Source: UBA4874 sp002399435 (GTDB taxonomy: Bacteria; Bacillota; Clostridia; Caldicoprobacterales; DTU083). From it: a DNA stretch of 14,878 bases. Location of the stretch: NCBI GenBank assembly GCA_036823195.1, contig DAISGI010000052.1, positions 1-14,878 of the forward strand. Direction: 5' to 3'. The notes beneath the pieces are model-generated. The model was given only the letters and a program-made list of their open reading frames with translations, was not told the DNA's origin and did not search any database. Shown one piece after another: positions 13,414-14,878 of this stretch. A program made the position numbers and the translations under genes. Every line of letters starts with the position of its first letter. The stretch's first letter is position 1.

Positions 13414-14484
13414 TCAAGATATATCTTCGTATTCTGTGGAAAAATACTCCTTTCGAAAACGATTGAAATGTATTTTTCGTCCGTTTTGCACAAAACCCTG
13501 CAGTCTGACAGGATATCTTTCATACAACTGCTGTATCCCTTCGATTTGCTGCAGGGAGAATCTGCTTCTGCGGATATCGTTCCGGTATCGTTTGCTGCTG
13601 ATCGTAATCAGGCCTTCCAGTACACCCAGTTCATCCCATGGGCACAGTTCCTGCTCCATGACAATGTCCCGGGGAAATGCCATCCATCCCATTTCAATCC
13701 AATAAACCCCCGGGCTTTCATATGGTACCCCATCCTGCTGAGAGACGGAAAGGTTGCTTTCCGGACAGGACAGGAAATGAAAGGAAGGCTGGCAGATTGT
13801 ACAGGAAACGGAAACCGGTTCGGCAAGTACGGTAAGCTGCTTATCGCTCAGGCAAGTTGCCGGATCCTGGGTAATCTGACAGGACAGACCGGTCGTATTT
13901 AAAACCTCCCTGGCTATCTCCTCCAGCGCTTTTCGGTCCTGCCCTCCAATGCACATATGATTCACCGCGCCAACCATGGATTCCACCCAAATCCTGCCGA
14001 TATCCGTATCCGCACCCCAGATGCCGACCTCGAAGAAGGGGAGTTCCTTTTCCAGGATGACAAGCAGTTCTTTCCATACAAGAAGCAGGCCCGCCAATAA
14101 GGGATAACATCCATCCAGTACAGCAATGCCCCGGCCTTCCAGGCAGGATATCTCGTCCGGATCCAAAAAATCATATACAAACGGAAGAGAAAGGTAGCGG
14201 ATGCCCCTCCTATTCAATTTCCGGGCCATTCCTTTCAGAAGATGGAACCGATTTCCGTCTTCCCTTGCCTCCTGCTGAAGGAACAAGGCAGGAACCTTCA
14301 TTGTACAACCCAGCCTGTCATTGTCCGTCCTGTCCAGTATGAATCCGGTCGTCCGTGCAGGCAGACGGGAAAGACAGTACCTTGCGTATTTTTCGGGAAA
14401 ATATTTCAGAATGGGATGGGATGCAGGAATCAATTCCCTTTGATCCGGATGAAGTACCACTGCAAATTTATCCACAAATACCAT
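13414..14484 (-). CDS. Conserved-type hypothetical protein with Rossmann-like centre
   Basis: I do not recognise this 356-residue protein. A hydrophobic/basic N-terminal half (residues 1-125) with RTTGFIL and MKVPALFL segments leads into PLLAGLLLVWKELLVILEKE (128-147) and a strand-turn FEVGIWGADTDIGRIWVESM (151-170). That order, a helix, a beta strand, a glycine-rich turn and another helix, followed by IGGQDRKALEEIAREV, resembles an NAD(P)-binding Rossmann unit of amino-acid dehydrogenase-like proteins, though the glycine motif is degenerate. The C-terminal third is rich in aromatic and basic residues (RRSRF, YPVRLQGFVQNGRK). There is no signal peptide. The ATG has AGGAG only 1 nt away, so a GTG at codon 4 is an alternative start. 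It lies 59 nt after dusB. Function unknown. Confidence 0.65.
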   Translation of the reverse strand: MVFVDKFAVVLHPDQRELIPASHPILKYFPEKYARYCLSRLPARTTGFILDRTDNDRLGCTMKVPALFLQQEAREDGNRFHLLKGMARKLNRRGIRYLSLPFVYDFLDPDEISCLEGRGIAVLDGCYPLLAGLLLVWKELLVILEKELPFFEVGIWGADTDIGRIWVESMVGAVNHMCIGGQDRKALEEIAREVLNTTGLSCQITQDPATCLSDKQLTVLAEPVSVSCTICQPSFHFLSCPESNLSVSQQDGVPYESPGVYWIEMGWMAFPRDIVMEQELCPWDELGVLEGLITISSKRYRNDIRRSRFSLQQIEGIQQLYERYPVRLQGFVQNGRKIHFNRFRKEYFSTEYEDIS

Positions 14485-14543
14485 ACTCCTGTTTTGTTAT
14501 ATTGCAGTTATATTCCCATTGTGAGGAAAGTATGCCATCCGGT

Positions 14544-14878
14544 TCATCCGCTGCGGCTTTGCCCTCCTTCTTCCCTTCTTCGTTCCGCCCCATAGGAGCT
14601 CAGCAATGCCTTCACTTCCGCCTCCGTATCCAGGGAATTCACCTGGCTCCGGATCCGACCGGAATCCTTTATTCCCTTCAAATACCACGCAATATGCTTC
14701 CTCATCTCAGGCACGGCTACTTTTTCTCCCTTTTGATCCACCAGCATTCTCAGATGACGGAGAGCGGTGTGAATTCTTTCTTCCGTGCCGGGCGGAGGGG
14801 GCACCGTCCCGGTATCCCACAAGGAAACAATGTCCCGGAACAGCCATGGATTGCCGCGGGCACCCCGGGCTGCCATGA
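14544..14878 (-). CDS. dusB: tRNA-dihydrouridine synthase DusB, C-terminal part (runs off the window)
   Basis: Only the last 111 or so codons are present; the start lies beyond the right edge. The visible part begins MAARGARGNPWLF, the GRGARGNPW-type phosphate/FMN-binding end of the Dus TIM barrel, and continues into the C-terminal helical tRNA-binding domain with PEMRKHIAWYLKGIKDSGRIRSQ-type text at about residues 56-79 of the fragment. These features fit the bacterial DusB family, FMN enzymes that reduce uridine in tRNA with NADPH. The tail ends in a Gln/Arg/Gly-rich polar segment. The position upstream of greA-lysS fits the order found in Clostridia. The internal ATG at 14876 is not the start. 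Confidence 0.88.
   Translation of the reverse strand, partial: MAARGARGNPWLFRDIVSLWDTGTVPPPPGTEERIHTALRHLRMLVDQKGEKVAVPEMRKHIAWYLKGIKDSGRIRSQVNSLDTEAEVKALLSSYGAERRREEGGQSRSG

Overview
The window looks like chromosomal DNA of a low-to-mid GC Firmicute, most likely a Clostridia/Lachnospiraceae-type anaerobe. The evidence is strong GGAGG-type ribosome binding sites, sigma-A-like promoters, the minus-strand order dusB - hypothetical - greA - lysS, and a minus-strand cluster holding an AarF/UbiB-type kinase and a phasin-like protein. No rRNA, tRNA, CRISPR array, insertion sequence or phage gene was seen. All calls come from reading the sequence by eye; no search was run.

Region 1 (1-3116, + strand) holds two separately transcribed membrane transporters. 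The first (247-1662) is a polytopic permease that I place only loosely in the ion-transporter superfamily. It is followed by a clear intrinsic terminator. A near-consensus promoter then leads into a TcyP-like member of the dicarboxylate/amino acid:cation symporter family (1806-3116), a probable cystine importer.

Region 2 (3121-6009, - strand) is a three-gene cluster read from right to left: a single-pass membrane protein with a solute-binding-protein-like exterior, a small phasin-like coiled-coil protein, and an ABC1/AarF/UbiB-family atypical kinase with two C-terminal membrane helices. The kinase ends only 4 nt from the oppositely oriented tcyP-like gene.

Region 3 (about 6010-10079) begins with an AT-rich divergent control region that contains a 20-bp-periodic repeat. 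On the + strand follow an ADP-ribosylglycohydrolase, a PfkB-family kinase (ATGA overlap), a PnuC-family transporter, a terminator, and a GntR/HutC-type regulator with a UTRA domain. I read this as a compact import - phosphorylation - glycosidic cleavage module for a riboside or ADP-ribose-like compound under its own regulator. It is the most interesting part of the window. Its leucine codon use appears to differ from that of the first transporter, which would fit acquisition as a unit.

Region 4 (10145-14878, - strand) holds a cytoplasmic NodB-type polysaccharide deacetylase-like protein, then a 347-bp gap with strong hairpins. Beyond it lies housekeeping DNA: lysS and greA (3 nt apart), an unrecognised 356-residue protein with a Rossmann-like centre, and the 3' end of dusB, which runs off the right edge.
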